Of a stretch of DNA of 59,315 bases, positions 45,509-53,860 are shown piece by piece. The notes under the pieces were generated by a model, which searched no databases, was not told the origin of the DNA, and saw only the letters and a list, made by a program, of their open reading frames with translations. Made by a program: the position numbers and the translations under genes. This DNA comes from an uncultured Lachnospiraceae bacterium (GTDB taxonomy: Bacteria; Bacillota; Clostridia; Lachnospirales; Lachnospiraceae): contig CANSPM010000021.1 in NCBI GenBank assembly GCA_947648875.1, forward strand, positions 1 through 59,315, in the 5' to 3' direction. How positions within the stretch are numbered: position 1 is the stretch's first letter; the number at the start of each line of letters is the position of its first letter.

Positions 45509-46237
45509 ATGAAAAAACAAGGCAGAAATTTTATCATATTGGTGGCTGTACTGGCGGTGCTGGCTGTGGGATATTTCTTTCTGGCCAGATATAACAAAAA
45601 CCAGCAGGAGCAGGAGACGGACCAGGTGGACGGCGAAGTGCTGCTGGAAATGGACAGAGAAGATATTCTCCGTTTCAGCTATGTATATGAGGGGGAGACC
45701 TATGTGTTTGAGAAGACGGAGGTAACGGTGGAACCCCAGGAGACAGGCGGTGAAGCGCAAACTGGCAGTGAAGCGGAAACGGATGGCGAAGCGGAAACTG
45801 GCGGTGAAGCGGAAACGGATGGCGAAGCGCAAACAGGCGGTGAAGCGGAAACGGATGGCGAAGCGGAATCAGGCGGCGAAACAGAGCCTTTGGTGGAAAG
45901 CCGCTGGGTGTATGCAGCCGACCCCTCACTGAATTTAACACAGAGCCGTATAAATTCCATGGCTAATAAATTTACACGAGTCATAGCCAGGCAAACTATA
46001 ACAAATGTTACTGATCTGTCCCAATATGGCCTGGAGGAGCCATGCAATGTGGTACATTGCGAGACCAGCCAGGGAAGCTACACGTACAATGTGGGGGACT
46101 ATAATTCTGTGGGCAGTGTATATTATATCTGCGAGCCGGGAGCCGATACGGTGTATGCCGTGACAACCTCTTTCTCGTCGGGCATGGACTACAGCCTGGA
46201 GGAACTGCTGGAGCAGGAGGCTGATGATACACAGTAA
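45509..46237 (+). CDS. DUF4340-type lipoprotein-like partner with tandem repeat
   Basis: 242-aa membrane-anchored extracytoplasmic protein: an N-terminal helix (FIILVAVLAVLAVGYFFLA), then a short DUF4340-like N-part (EVLLEMDREDILRFSYVYEG). A low-complexity insert of eight six-residue repeats follows (about 79-126), then the DUF4340 remainder (RINSMANKFTRVIARQTITN and TYNVGDYNSVGSVYYIC). DUF4340 genes regularly follow gldA-gldFG in Firmicutes. The insert is acidic and probably flexible. It lies 46 nt after gldFG, in one operon. Confidence 0.85.
   Translation: MKKQGRNFIILVAVLAVLAVGYFFLARYNKNQQEQETDQVDGEVLLEMDREDILRFSYVYEGETYVFEKTEVTVEPQETGGEAQTGSEAETDGEAETGGEAETDGEAQTGGEAETDGEAESGGETEPLVESRWVYAADPSLNLTQSRINSMANKFTRVIARQTITNVTDLSQYGLEEPCNVVHCETSQGSYTYNVGDYNSVGSVYYICEPGADTVYAVTTSFSSGMDYSLEELLEQEADDTQ
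45743..45886 (+). repeat. In-frame tandem repeat, eight 18-bp units (VNTR candidate)
   Basis: Eight consecutive 18-bp units, such as ACTGGCGGTGAAGCGGAA alternating with ACGGATGGCGAAGCGGAA, give a 36-bp higher-order period. Each unit encodes six residues of type TGGEAE or TDGEAE. The last unit is degenerate. Because 18 is a multiple of three, copy-number change would keep the frame and alter only linker length. Confidence 0.95.
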
Positions 46238-46333
46238 GGAATCGCTGTGGTAACATGGGGCCGTCGGCGGCGCCTTCCAATATATCCAGATGAGTCCATA
46301 TAACCGGAGGGCGGCTTTGAGGAACGACAGAGG

Positions 46334-46363
46334 AGGGGACTGTTTTATTGCAGTCCCCCTTTC
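46334..46363 (+). terminator. Terminator of the Gld operon
   Basis: AGGGGACTG (46334-46342) and CAGTCCCCCT (46351-46360) with an 8-nt loop and a short T stretch after it. Confidence 0.75.
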
Positions 46364-46405
46364 CTGTTTCCAGGGCAAAAAAGCATATACGAATCTGTAA
46401 AGTTA

Positions 46406-46414
46406 TGCTATAAT
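46406..46414 (+). promoter_or_regulatory. Extended -10 promoter of pilB
   Basis: TGcTATAAT is a consensus extended -10 with no clear -35. The start would fall near 46421, leaving about 60 nt of leader before pilB. pilB therefore has its own promoter, separate from the pilus operon 17 kb away. Confidence 0.65.
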
Positions 46415-46482
46415 ATACAGCAGAAACGGCAATTTTTTTGATGATTCGGAGGTTTGCCGCCGGGAAGCGTGAGGACTGAGTT

Positions 46483-48171
46483 ATGGATTATAACAGAAAA
46501 AAACTGCGTCTGGGTGATGTGCTGGTCAACAGCAAAGCGATTTCCAATACACAATTGCTACAGGCGCTGGATTTGCAAAAGGGAAGCGGTAAGAAGCTGG
46601 GAGAGGTGCTGGTCGAGGAAGGCATCGTGACAGAAGAACAGATTGCCATGGCGCTTAGTACCCAATTGCATATAGAGCTGATTGATCTGACCACCATTGC
46701 GGTCAGTCAGGATATACTGGACCTGATTCCGGTGAATGTTCTGAAGAAAAATAAGATTTTTCCCATCGAATATGCGGACAGCATGAATGTTCTGCGCGTG
46801 GCTATGGCAGACCCCATGGACATGTATGCCCAGGACGATATTTCCATTATCACCAATTGTCAGGTGGAGCCCGCCGTGACCACCACCCGTAATATCATGC
46901 TGGCTATCGACAAATATTATGGGCAGGATGAAGTGACCACGGCGCTGGAAGCCTATGCCAAGGAGAAGAACCTGAACGTGGAGGAAGTGGATGCCGCAGA
47001 GGAGGACATCAACAGTTCTCCCATCGTTATGTTGGTCAAGGAGATGATTGACAAGGCTGTGCGCCAGAGAGCCTCCGATATTCATATCGAGCCCACAGAG
47101 CGAAAAGTCCGGGTTCGTTACCGCATTGACGGCGCTCTTTACGAGAAGGCAAAGTATGACATCAATGTGCTGGGCGCTATGGTGGCCCGCATCAAGATTA
47201 TCGGCGGTATGGATATCGCTGAGAAGAGAAAACCTCAGGATGGGCGGATCACGCAGGTGGTGGACCGGATGGAGTACGATATCCGTGTGTCCGTGCTGCC
47301 CACGGTATACGGCGAGAAGGTCGTTATGCGTCTGACTTCCAAGACGGGACTGACCAAGGAGAAGAGTCAGCTGGGATTAAAGCCCAGGGAGATGGAACAG
47401 TTTGACTATATATTGCGCAATCCCCACGGTATTTTGTTGGTGACGGGTCCCACCGGAAGCGGTAAGTCTACCACACTGTATACCGCGCTCAGTGAATTGA
47501 ACAGGGAAGACGTAAATATTATCACCGTTGAAGACCCGGTGGAGGCTAATATAGACGGCATCAACCAGGTACAGGTAAATCCCAAGGCGGAACTGACCTT
47601 TGCCACGGCGCTGCGCTCCATTCTGCGTCAGGACCCGGACATTATTATGATCGGTGAGATCCGTGACCGGGAGACGGCCAGCATTGCCGTACAGGCTTCC
47701 ATCACAGGTCATCTGGTGGTGAGCACACTGCATACCAATTCTTCCGCCAGCACCATTACCCGTCTGGAAGATATGGGGATAGAGTCCTATCTGATTGCGG
47801 ATTCCGTCATCGGCGTTATCGCCCAGCGTTTGGTACGCCGCCTGTGTCCGGAATGCAAGAGGCCCAGGCCGGCCACGGCGGACGAGAAGGAAGTGATGGG
47901 CCGCGACCTGGAGGAGAATGTGACGATCTATGAGCCATGCGGGTGCAGCAAATGCGAGAATACCGGCTACAAAGGCCGTATCGGCGTCTATGAGATTATG
48001 AAGATGTCCCCCGCGCTGAAAACCATTGTCAGTAAGCGTCAGGGGGCGGATGCCATCAAGGAACAGGCTTTGCGGGAGGGCATGTATACCCTGCGCATGA
48101 GCGCTACGGAATATGTGCTGGACGGCATCACATCCTTTGACGAGATGGTAAAGGTTTCCTTTGACAGCTGA
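46483..48171 (+). CDS. pilB: Type IV pilus assembly ATPase with MshEN domain
   Basis: 562-aa hexameric ATPase driving pilus extension. Residues 9-61 carry a complete MshEN c-di-GMP signature: a 24-residue motif starting RLGDVLV and ending LQ, a five-residue spacer KGSGK, and a second 24-residue motif starting KLGEVLV and ending TQ. The catalytic core has Walker A GPTGSGKST, the Asp box ITVEDPVEANIDGINQVQV, Walker B DPDIIMIGEIRDRETA and the His box STLHTNSSA. Two CxxC pairs (CPECKR and CGCSKC) form the zinc site of PilB/GspE enzymes. Length is normal. It is encoded apart from the other pil genes and no pilT is in the window. Confidence 0.96.
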   Translation: MDYNRKKLRLGDVLVNSKAISNTQLLQALDLQKGSGKKLGEVLVEEGIVTEEQIAMALSTQLHIELIDLTTIAVSQDILDLIPVNVLKKNKIFPIEYADSMNVLRVAMADPMDMYAQDDISIITNCQVEPAVTTTRNIMLAIDKYYGQDEVTTALEAYAKEKNLNVEEVDAAEEDINSSPIVMLVKEMIDKAVRQRASDIHIEPTERKVRVRYRIDGALYEKAKYDINVLGAMVARIKIIGGMDIAEKRKPQDGRITQVVDRMEYDIRVSVLPTVYGEKVVMRLTSKTGLTKEKSQLGLKPREMEQFDYILRNPHGILLVTGPTGSGKSTTLYTALSELNREDVNIITVEDPVEANIDGINQVQVNPKAELTFATALRSILRQDPDIIMIGEIRDRETASIAVQASITGHLVVSTLHTNSSASTITRLEDMGIESYLIADSVIGVIAQRLVRRLCPECKRPRPATADEKEVMGRDLEENVTIYEPCGCSKCENTGYKGRIGVYEIMKMSPALKTIVSKRQGADAIKEQALREGMYTLRMSATEYVLDGITSFDEMVKVSFDS

Positions 48172-48218
48172 TATTGGGAAATGGGAAAAGCAGGACTGTG
48201 ATGTCTGGTTCGGAACCC

Positions 48219-48250
48219 AGGGCGGCATGCAAAATTAAGAATGCCGCCTT
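48219..48250. terminator. Bidirectional terminator between pilB and the ACS-like gene
   Basis: AGGGCGGCAT and ATGCCGCCTT (9 of 10 pairs) flank a 12-nt A/T-rich loop. It overlaps the last codons of the minus-strand ACS-like gene and serves convergent transcripts. Confidence 0.75.
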
Positions 48251-48951
48251 GAAAAATGTAGTTCCCGCAGTCCCTCCATCTCATCGCACACAGGTTTCAG
48301 ATTACAGCTTCGGCAGTCCATGACCAGACGATTAAAGATTTGGTCCAGGGAATTGGTGACGGCTTCCATTTTGGCTGCCTTTTGCGCCAGTAATTCGTAG
48401 GGAAAATCGGGAGCGGTGATAAACAGCAGCGTTGCTGCCTGTATCTGAGGATGTTCGTGATAGGCTTTTAGGAAAAGCTGTCCCACCCGGGCGAAATTCA
48501 GTCCGCTTTGCAGCGCCTGACGGCTCACTCGCACGGGTTCCCGGTTGGCGGAGGTGGAAATCCGCATCATAAAACCCCGGGGATACACATGGTATCTGGT
48601 GTGTTCCATCCGCCGCAGAAACCGGTAAGCCTGCTGATCGTCCTGCCAGTGCCCATCGTCAACATGCAGTATGGTCAGCCGGGCATAGGGGGAGTCTGCC
48701 TGTAGTTGGGGGAGATCAGGGCCGTATAGCAGAAGTCTGTCAAAACCGGCAGGCCGAGAGGTAAAGGCCAGCCCGCTGACAGCCGACAACCCATTGCCCC
48801 CCAGCTCATAGGCCATATCTCTCTGGAAGATCAGTCTTTGCTCGGATTCCGTCTCCCAGAGCGGCTGATTGCCTGCCAGAGGCAGGGAGCGCGTCTCGGA
48901 TTCTTTTATCAGACGGATACATTCTTCGATCAGATTGTCATAGATGTCCAT
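48235..48951 (-). CDS. Truncated acetyl-CoA synthase-like protein
   Basis: About 238 aa; the start at 48951 is chosen because it lies 1 nt after the stop of the upstream membrane-peptide gene (coupling), though an ATG at 49011 is also open. The chain resembles the middle part of acetyl-CoA synthase (AcsB, COG1614). ELGGNGLSAVSG, then RLLLYGPDLPQL, a FLRRMEH segment, and MMRISTSANREPVRVSRQAL follow the order of the corresponding ACS blocks. The A-cluster domain, which holds the Ni-Fe-S site, is absent. Instead the C-terminus has a cysteine motif, MDCRSCNLKPVCDEMEG (CxxCxxxxxC). It is the last gene of the locus that begins with cooC. The ACS relation was recalled, not searched. The function is unknown. 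Confidence 0.6.
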   Translation of the reverse strand: MDIYDNLIEECIRLIKESETRSLPLAGNQPLWETESEQRLIFQRDMAYELGGNGLSAVSGLAFTSRPAGFDRLLLYGPDLPQLQADSPYARLTILHVDDGHWQDDQQAYRFLRRMEHTRYHVYPRGFMMRISTSANREPVRVSRQALQSGLNFARVGQLFLKAYHEHPQIQAATLLFITAPDFPYELLAQKAAKMEAVTNSLDQIFNRLVMDCRSCNLKPVCDEMEGLRELHFSRRHS

Positions 48952-48952
48952 A

Positions 48953-49144
48953 TCAACATGTTTCCCCGTCTTTTTTCCGCTTTGTCTCTCTTTTGCTCTT
49001 CTGCCAGTCATAATATCTATTCATAACCGGAGTCATGGCGGCGGCAAACTTCATATCCAGATTAAAGAAATAGATTGCAAGACTCATAAGAAACAATACA
49101 AATAGGACCACAAGTATAACCAGAAATATTTTCAGCACAATCAT
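48953..49144 (-). CDS. Small single-pass membrane protein
   Basis: 63-aa protein with a strong N-terminal helix (VLKIFLVILVVLFVLFLMSL) and a basic tail (KSKRETKRKKDGE). AAGGAGAC is 8 nt before ATG 49144; ATG 49150 is also open. The stop is followed after 1 nt by the ACS-like start, suggesting coupled translation. It might anchor a partner of the metallocluster locus to the membrane. No family is recognised. Confidence 0.7.
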   Translation of the reverse strand: MIVLKIFLVILVVLFVLFLMSLAIYFFNLDMKFAAAMTPVMNRYYDWQKSKRETKRKKDGETC

Positions 49145-49177
49145 GTACATGTCTCCTTATTTGTGACGATGGAATCC

Positions 49178-49969
49178 TCAAAGAGAAAGGCGTTGTCTGC
49201 CATATTCCGCAGCCCCCAGGGCTCCCATAAGCTGGGGGTCAATATCCAGGTCTATGACTTTGATTTTCAGCACCTTTTCTATGGCGTCTTTCAGCCCCGC
49301 GTTCTTGGCGCAGCCGCCGGTCAGGGCCAGGCTGTCGGTGGCCCCGGCCTTCTTGGCCATGACAAAGCAGCGCTTGGCCACGGACATCTGTATCCCGGCG
49401 GCGATCTCCTCCATGGGTTTGCCTTCGCCCACCAGGGAGATGACTTCGCTCTCGGCAAAGACCGTACACTGGGCCGTGATGGGGATCACATTTTTGGCGG
49501 AGAGGGACAGGGCAGAAAACTCCTCTAAGGACATTTCAAAGGCGTGGGCCATGGTCTCATAGAAACGCCCTGTCCCGGCGGCACATTTATCATTCATGGC
49601 AAAGTCCAGCACCGTGCCGTCCCTGTCAATGGCAATTCCTTTTACGTCCTGGCCGCCGATGTCGATGACGGCCCGAATTTGGGGATCGGTCACGTGCACG
49701 CCCATGGCATGACAACTGATCTCCGAAATATTTTCGTCCGCAAAGGGCACTTTGTTTCTGCCGTAGCCGGTGCCCACCAGGTAGGTCAGGTCCTCCGCCC
49801 GCTCCAGTCCGGGAACCTGCTCTACGGCCATCTTTAGAGCCTCCTGGGCGCTGCGTACGGGGTTGATTCTACTGCGGGTGGTCACATGGGCCGCAATCCG
49901 GCCCGTCTCATCAAGAATCACGCATTTCGTATAAGTACTTCCGGCATCGCAGCCGCCAAAATATTTCAT
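49178..49969 (-). CDS. 2-hydroxyacyl-CoA dehydratase activase (HgdC/BcrD-like ATPase)
   Basis: 263-aa ASKHA-fold ATPase that injects a low-potential electron into its dehydratase or reductase partner. FGGCDAGSTYTKCVILDE is the phosphate-1 motif, LVGTGYGRNKVPFADENI and AVIDIGGQDVKGIAI follow, and the Cys for the inter-subunit 4Fe-4S cluster is in AMNDKCAAGTGRF, with a further Cys in LTGGCAKNAG. The start at 49969 has GGGAGGAC upstream. Length is normal. It lies in the same strand block as two dehydratase-like subunits, its likely target. Confidence 0.93.
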   Translation of the reverse strand: MKYFGGCDAGSTYTKCVILDETGRIAAHVTTRSRINPVRSAQEALKMAVEQVPGLERAEDLTYLVGTGYGRNKVPFADENISEISCHAMGVHVTDPQIRAVIDIGGQDVKGIAIDRDGTVLDFAMNDKCAAGTGRFYETMAHAFEMSLEEFSALSLSAKNVIPITAQCTVFAESEVISLVGEGKPMEEIAAGIQMSVAKRCFVMAKKAGATDSLALTGGCAKNAGLKDAIEKVLKIKVIDLDIDPQLMGALGAAEYGRQRLSL

Positions 49970-49983
49970 GTTTTTGTCCTCCC

Positions 49984-50334
49984 TTATCCGCGCAGAATGC
50001 GCTCCATGGTCCATCCCCTGGCCAGCTCGTCCACCAGTTTGTCCAGATAGCGTATATTTTGCATCAGCGGCTCCGGAATCTCCTCCACCCGCACGCCGCA
50101 CACAGATCCCTTAATCAGCGAGCGGTTGGGATGCATACAGGGGGCCTCCGCAAAAAAGGTTCCATAGTCCACCTCATTTTCAAGCGCTCTTTCCAGACCT
50201 TCCCTGTCATAGCCCGTGAGCCAGAAAATGATCTGGTCCACCTCCTGCTTTGTGCGTTTTTTCCTTTCCGCCTTCTGCACCAGCAGCGGGTATATCCTGG
50301 ACAGTTTCATTTTATACACTTTTTCGTTTTCCAT
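49984..50334 (-). CDS. DUF2200-family protein
   Basis: 116-aa protein matching what I recall of DUF2200: [60 protein letters not shown] and [20 protein letters not shown]. It is soluble, with unknown function. It sits 14 nt before the activase start but is not an obvious part of the metallocluster pathway. DUF2200 genes occur alone in many bacteria. Confidence 0.85.
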   Translation of the reverse strand: MENEKVYKMKLSRIYPLLVQKAERKKRTKQEVDQIIFWLTGYDREGLERALENEVDYGTFFAEAPCMHPNRSLIKGSVCGVRVEEIPEPLMQNIRYLDKLVDELARGWTMERILRG

Positions 50335-50456
50335 ATGTCTCCCTTATATGCGTACTTGCCAATAAACAGTAGTTTTTGATAACACCTCCGCCCTCCATAT
50401 AGCCGTTTTTTCGCAGATAGGAAATGCTGTTTTGGATAGTTGCGTAACAGAGGGGA

Positions 50457-50485
50457 CCGCTGGAAACACCGTCAGTTTCCAGCGG
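50457..50485 (-). other. Hairpin at the 3' end of the CPT-like kinase gene
   Basis: CCGCTGGAAAC and GTTTCCAGCGG form a perfect 11-bp stem with a 7-nt loop, overlapping the kinase stop codon. No T run follows, so it is a possible attenuator or processing site before DUF2200. The gap 50335-50456 has no gene I can support. Confidence 0.55.
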
Positions 50486-50993
50486 AAAACAGAGCCTTGA
50501 CAATACTGTCTGCGCACTCTGCCGGACTATGCGCGCTGGTGTCAACTTTTGCGCTGTAGGCAATGTTTTTAGCCATCAGCGCATGCTGCTCCTCCGACTG
50601 CGTCTCATAGCGGTCTCCACGGTCGATATTACGCTGGCGGCACACTTCCAGAGGGCAGTATACTTCGACAATATCCAGGGGATTATCCGCCAGGATTTCC
50701 GTCAATTGCCGGTAGTGGGGCTTGAGCTCTTCCCGTTCCACCAGAATGCCGTCAATCAGAACATTTTTGCCCATATCGGAGTATAGCCTGGCGGTGTGGT
50801 ACATCATGATGATGACCTCGCTGAGATATTTCCAGTAATTCTGCCGCAGGTATTTGTCCCCTATCATTTCCTGAAAGAGGTCGTTAGCCACCACATAAAA
50901 GAAAATGTCGTCACGCTCTTGCAGGGCTTCCACGATGGATGTCTTTCCGGCACTGGTCACGCCGTTTAAAAAGATAACTCGTCCTTTTTTCAT
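50472..50993 (-). CDS. Chloramphenicol phosphotransferase-like P-loop kinase
   Basis: 173-aa small kinase: Walker A FLNGVTSAGKTSIVEAL, then VLIDGILVEREELKPH and DIVEVYCPLEVCRQRNIDRG, a lid-like Arg-rich segment. This pattern fits the CPT family (AAA_33-like), members of which phosphorylate small molecules. The real substrate is unknown. It sits within the metallocluster gene block but has its own spacing (85 nt after the dehydratase subunit), and may be a passenger. Confidence 0.8.
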   Translation of the reverse strand: MKKGRVIFLNGVTSAGKTSIVEALQERDDIFFYVVANDLFQEMIGDKYLRQNYWKYLSEVIIMMYHTARLYSDMGKNVLIDGILVEREELKPHYRQLTEILADNPLDIVEVYCPLEVCRQRNIDRGDRYETQSEEQHALMAKNIAYSAKVDTSAHSPAECADSIVKALFSAGN

Positions 50994-51077
50994 AGTTTCC
51001 TCCGTTTATTGCGTATTATTTATGGAACTGACTGTTTCCCGGGCAGCGGCGCCTGACAGGATCATCAGGGCAGAAAT

Positions 51078-52616
51078 CTACCAGGCCTGTTCGTCGTCAA
51101 AATCTTCCAGACTGGGGTCCAGGGGCTCCTCCCGCAGAACGGTGCGCATATAGCGGTTTACCTCCGTGCGCATGTCTCTGCGGCCTACGCCCCGGGCGTC
51201 CATGAGACCGTGGGTGGCCCACACCAGATGAATGCCGTGTCTGCGGGCCTCCTCCTCAAAGAGCCCGTGGTAGCCGGACATGGACTTACAGCCCATGTGG
51301 GCGTACATGATAACCATATCCGCATGAAAATATTCGCAGTAGCGCCACAGATCCGCCACTCCCACTTCATAGCCGCCGTTGGAACGGCTGCGCATGATCA
51401 TTTTTTCGTAGAGATAGGCCAGGTCATAGATGGCCTTCTCAGGATCTTCCGTGTTTACCTCCCGGGTGGAGCACAGGGTCAGCATATCCACCAGCGGCAC
51501 GATGCCCCAGCAATTGGTAAGCCATCCGGCAAACGCCGTGTAGTAGGCGGCCTGCACGCCCCAGGTGATGGCCCGGTGGCGCAGTTTAACCGCGCAGGGC
51601 TCCCGGCGCTCATAGCCCCGCATCACCAGGCGGGTCAGCTTCTGATCCCGCCGCAGAAACTCTTTTTCCCGGCCTCCCGCCGCCATGTATACGGCATAGC
51701 GGTAGAGGGAGAGGCTGTTGTCCGTGAACTGCGGGTAGGGGGATCGGGACACCTCGTACCATTCCAGCAGGTGGGCCGTCTCTTGATTGAAATCTTTCAT
51801 AGATGCAAAAAAGGCGTTCCAGTCGAAGGTCTCCCCGGTTTGTTCCTCGATAAAGGCGATGGCGTTGCGAATTTCCTCCGCCGCGTACTGCTGCACACTG
51901 TCCTCGCCGTGGCGGATGGGCACCGCCAACTGGAATGTGGGAATCCCCATCCGGGCGGCCATGAGACCGTTGCCCATAAGACTTCCGTCGCAGGTGGTGT
52001 TGCACTGGATGGCACATTTGCCGATCCGGGGATAGTCGTCCTCCAGGGAAACGCCGAACTCCGCCGCAGGCATGGGGCACACATCATTGGGGATGCCGTA
52101 CTCCTGGGCCTTGTCCAGGTAGTAGAACAGGCTGTCCTGGGCCATCATGGCGCAGGTGTACACTGCGGGAACCTCCACGGACACCCATTTCAGGTTGGGA
52201 AATCCGTTCATAATCTCGCTCATCATATTTTCGTCAAAGACCACCAGCCGTTCGTTCAGCGCCTTGTCGTTGCCCAGCGCCGGGTCCGCCCGGAACATGA
52301 CGCCCATGCTCTTGCACATGTCCGTGACCACCAGCTCCAGAGCGGTGCGGGTAATGCGCAGCTGGGTGCCCCGAAGCCCTTCCGTATGCCTGTCAAAAAA
52401 GTCCGGTACGGCCAGATAGTTTACCATCCAACGATAGCGGAAAAAGGCTCGCAGATTGCTTATGCGCAACATAAAGCCGATCAGGGTCTTCCAGATGCCC
52501 AGCCAATGCACATAGTCGTACCAAGTGTCCTTAAGTCCCCGCCATTCCCGGCGTTTTTTTGCTTTTTTCCCGCTGTAAAAGCGCCCCAGCGGTTCGCTTC
52601 CCATGGCTTTGCCCAT
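51078..52616 (-). CDS. 2-hydroxyacyl-CoA dehydratase-like subunit A
   Basis: 512-aa homologue of the dehydratase/benzoyl-CoA reductase D-component (HgdA type). Cysteines that may ligate Fe-S clusters lie in DVCPMPAAEFG, GKCAIQCNTTCDGS, NCWGIVP and AHMGCKSMSGYHG, the last two near the C-terminus as in HgdA. A basic N-terminal extension of about 60 residues (SGKKAKKRREWRGLKDTWYD) is longer than usual. RBS AAGGAGA. It is 37 nt downstream of its partner subunit. The substrate (2-hydroxyacyl-CoA, aromatic CoA or a small molecule as in double-cubane proteins) cannot be told from sequence. Confidence 0.85.
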   Translation of the reverse strand: MGKAMGSEPLGRFYSGKKAKKRREWRGLKDTWYDYVHWLGIWKTLIGFMLRISNLRAFFRYRWMVNYLAVPDFFDRHTEGLRGTQLRITRTALELVVTDMCKSMGVMFRADPALGNDKALNERLVVFDENMMSEIMNGFPNLKWVSVEVPAVYTCAMMAQDSLFYYLDKAQEYGIPNDVCPMPAAEFGVSLEDDYPRIGKCAIQCNTTCDGSLMGNGLMAARMGIPTFQLAVPIRHGEDSVQQYAAEEIRNAIAFIEEQTGETFDWNAFFASMKDFNQETAHLLEWYEVSRSPYPQFTDNSLSLYRYAVYMAAGGREKEFLRRDQKLTRLVMRGYERREPCAVKLRHRAITWGVQAAYYTAFAGWLTNCWGIVPLVDMLTLCSTREVNTEDPEKAIYDLAYLYEKMIMRSRSNGGYEVGVADLWRYCEYFHADMVIMYAHMGCKSMSGYHGLFEEEARRHGIHLVWATHGLMDARGVGRRDMRTEVNRYMRTVLREEPLDPSLEDFDDEQAW

Positions 52617-52653
52617 ATATGTAATCTCCTTAAATAGATCGATACGAAGCAGA

Positions 52654-53838
52654 CTACCGCCTTTTCAGCTTCTTGATTTCCATGCTCTCCACAAATGCCT
52701 GCACTCTGGTGCGAAGTTGTCCCGCATTGCCCACGGCGTATGGGCGGTCGATGCTGAGAACAGGATAACCATACTCATCTCGCATGACCCGGCTGGCATA
52801 GGCCCGCTCGTAGCCCCAGTAATCACAGAACTTGATCTGTTGGTAGATGATGCCGTCCGCGTGAAAGCGCCGGGCCAGGCTGTCCATATATCTGTGTCGC
52901 TCTCTGATTTTGTCCGTATTCATAAACCGGGGGCATTGTCCGCTTTCCATATAGTGTCGACAGATGCCGGCGAGCGTATCCTCGCCCTCCCGGAGCCGTA
53001 TTTCTTCCCGGCCCGGGAAAGAACCCAGGCAAAAGCGGTCGGCCACCACCAAAGCACCCGCCTCCTCGATCATCCGGATCAGTTCGGGATCGTCAATCTC
53101 CGAACCTGCCAGCACCACTTTTGCCCGGTGGGTGGGGTGCTGGTCCGGCTGGCGGCTTTGCAGCTCTGACAGAGTCTCCTCCAGAAGGGGGATCAGCGGC
53201 TCCTTGGGGCAACAGTAAGTGGACAGGCAGAGCACCGCAAATTCATAGCCGGTGATCCGGGGATTTTCTTCCCGGCGGAAATCCCCGATTTCCATAAGCA
53301 GGCCGCTTATGCGGTTATGCAGTGCCACGGCTTTTTGCAGCGCCTGGTCGGAGGTGTCAATGGAAAAGCGTTTCTCCAAGGGCTCCAGCACATATTGGCG
53401 CATTTGCCGCACATAGTGTCTCAGTGCCGTCTCGTCGGACTTCATGGGCACATCCGCATAGGTGACGAAAAAACCCTCCCTGTCGCAGAGTTTCAGATGT
53501 TCCATATTTTCTACACAGCGGTTCATCTGGGCGCAGGAGTCCGCCGTCAGCATACAGTCCAAAAACTGGTAGCCCCCCTCTATGGCCCGTTCCAGGATGG
53601 CCCGGCAGGCCTCGCACATGATACTGGTCATATAGTAGGTGCCCATCTCTATGGAGCCGGTTCTGGGGGCGCGGAGCCGCACGGAAAAACAGCCCGGCAG
53701 GTTTACAAGGGGTTCCGGGATCAGGGAGCAGGTGCTGCCGATGGCGATTTCGCCCCTGTCTCTTGCCTGCCGCACCAGGTCGTTGTGAGCCTCCTGGAGC
53801 AGGGTTTCCAGTTGATAGATCTGTTTCAAATCCTTCAT
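52654..53838 (-). CDS. 2-hydroxyacyl-CoA dehydratase-like subunit B
   Basis: 394-aa HgdB/BcrB-like protein. The start at 53838 follows AAAGGAA; the open frame extends 60 nt further upstream without support. STCSLIPEPLVNLPG and IMCEACRAILER are the N-terminal Fe-S ligand segments, LDCMLTADSCAQMNR follows, then VVLAGSEIDDPELIRMIEEA (the second Rossmann-like domain) and IIYQQIKFCDYWGYE (the C-terminal Cys). It pairs with subunit A in one operon. A MITE-like insertion lies between this gene and cooC. Confidence 0.87.
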   Translation of the reverse strand: MKDLKQIYQLETLLQEAHNDLVRQARDRGEIAIGSTCSLIPEPLVNLPGCFSVRLRAPRTGSIEMGTYYMTSIMCEACRAILERAIEGGYQFLDCMLTADSCAQMNRCVENMEHLKLCDREGFFVTYADVPMKSDETALRHYVRQMRQYVLEPLEKRFSIDTSDQALQKAVALHNRISGLLMEIGDFRREENPRITGYEFAVLCLSTYCCPKEPLIPLLEETLSELQSRQPDQHPTHRAKVVLAGSEIDDPELIRMIEEAGALVVADRFCLGSFPGREEIRLREGEDTLAGICRHYMESGQCPRFMNTDKIRERHRYMDSLARRFHADGIIYQQIKFCDYWGYERAYASRVMRDEYGYPVLSIDRPYAVGNAGQLRTRVQAFVESMEIKKLKRR

Positions 53839-53860
53839 TATAGTAGATTCCTTTTTATGA

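Noticed and set aside
50312..50563. 83-aa minus-strand frame between the CPT-like kinase and DUF2200
   Set aside because: It overlaps the kinase 3' end and the hairpin, lacks an RBS and shows no convincing family pattern.
51210..52637. 475-aa plus-strand frame opposite the dehydratase subunit A
   Set aside because: Antisense shadow of a gene with family motifs, RBS and operon context on the minus strand.
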